Shown here piece after piece: positions 7,231 through 7,263 of a stretch of DNA of 7,263 bases. The translations under genes were made by a program, and so were the position numbers. The notes beneath the pieces were generated by a model, which was not told the DNA's origin, ran no database searches, and saw only the letters and a program-made list of their open reading frames with translations. Origin of the DNA: Moraxellaceae bacterium UBA2477 (GTDB taxonomy: Bacteria > Pseudomonadota > Gammaproteobacteria > Pseudomonadales > Moraxellaceae); assembly GCA_002342025.1 (NCBI GenBank), contig DDPD01000070.1, forward strand, positions 1-7,263, read 5' to 3'. The stretch's first letter is position 1. Each line of letters opens with the position of its first letter.

Positions 7231-7263
7231 GTGAAAAAGAAAAAGCCACCCGAAGGTGGCTTT
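7231..7263 (-). terminator. rho-independent terminator of a minus-strand gene to the right
   Basis: AAAGCCACC (7242-7250), loop CGAA, GGTGGCTTT (7255-7263) form a perfect 9-bp stem. Read on the minus strand it is followed by TTTTCTTTTTC (7241-7231), a good T tract. It would end a leftward gene beyond the window and so separates it from the yjcH-actP operon. The plus-strand side is cut by the window edge, so two-way function is possible. Confidence 0.75.

Noticed and set aside
7083..7241. TTGAAA on the minus strand near 7115-7120 as the -35 of the yjcH-actP promoter
   Set aside because: At 16-18 bases spacing the -10 would be GGAATA, GAATAA or AATAAA, poor matches to TATAAT. No sigma-54 GG-N10-GC pair was found either.

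Overview
The window reads as chromosomal DNA of a Gram-negative proteobacterium of moderate GC content. A polyprenyl diphosphate synthase gene followed at once by a proline tRNA (anticodon CGG) is, from memory, a betaproteobacterial arrangement. The long ActP variant would also fit, but I cannot name a genus from the sequence alone.

Layout. (1) Positions 1-296 are the left end of an IS3-family insertion sequence on the minus strand. It holds the start of orfA, cut by the window edge exactly at its frameshift A-run. (2) Positions 297-3645 are the remains of an archaic (Csu-type, alternative) chaperone-usher fimbrial cluster on the plus strand: a periplasmic chaperone with no signal peptide (300-959), an outer-membrane usher (959-3190), and a single-domain spore-coat-U-type subunit (3172-3645). 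These three genes overlap and look like one operon. (3) ispB (3721-4683) and tRNA-Pro(CGG) (4753-4829) follow on the same strand and are housekeeping genes. (4) On the minus strand, converging on the tRNA, is a two-gene acetate-uptake operon: a small DUF485 membrane protein of the YjcH family (6768-7082), then the sodium/acetate symporter actP (4864-6771), joined by an ATGA overlap. (5) The window ends in a strong hairpin that looks like the terminator of a minus-strand gene lying further right.

How the genes relate. The fimbrial genes should form a secretion and assembly line: the chaperone folds subunits in the periplasm, the usher threads them through the outer membrane, and the SCPU protein is a subunit. 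As read here the line looks broken. The insertion sequence appears to have landed inside the chaperone signal peptide, separating chaperone and usher from whatever promoter and major pilin genes lay to the left. The usher reading frame also begins without a recognisable signal peptide. The rest of the frames are intact, so any loss is recent or the genes still have some role.

The best leads are this IS-cut fimbrial operon, the tip-like SCPU protein with no donor strand, and a long charged helical insert in ActP. I see no wholly new system.
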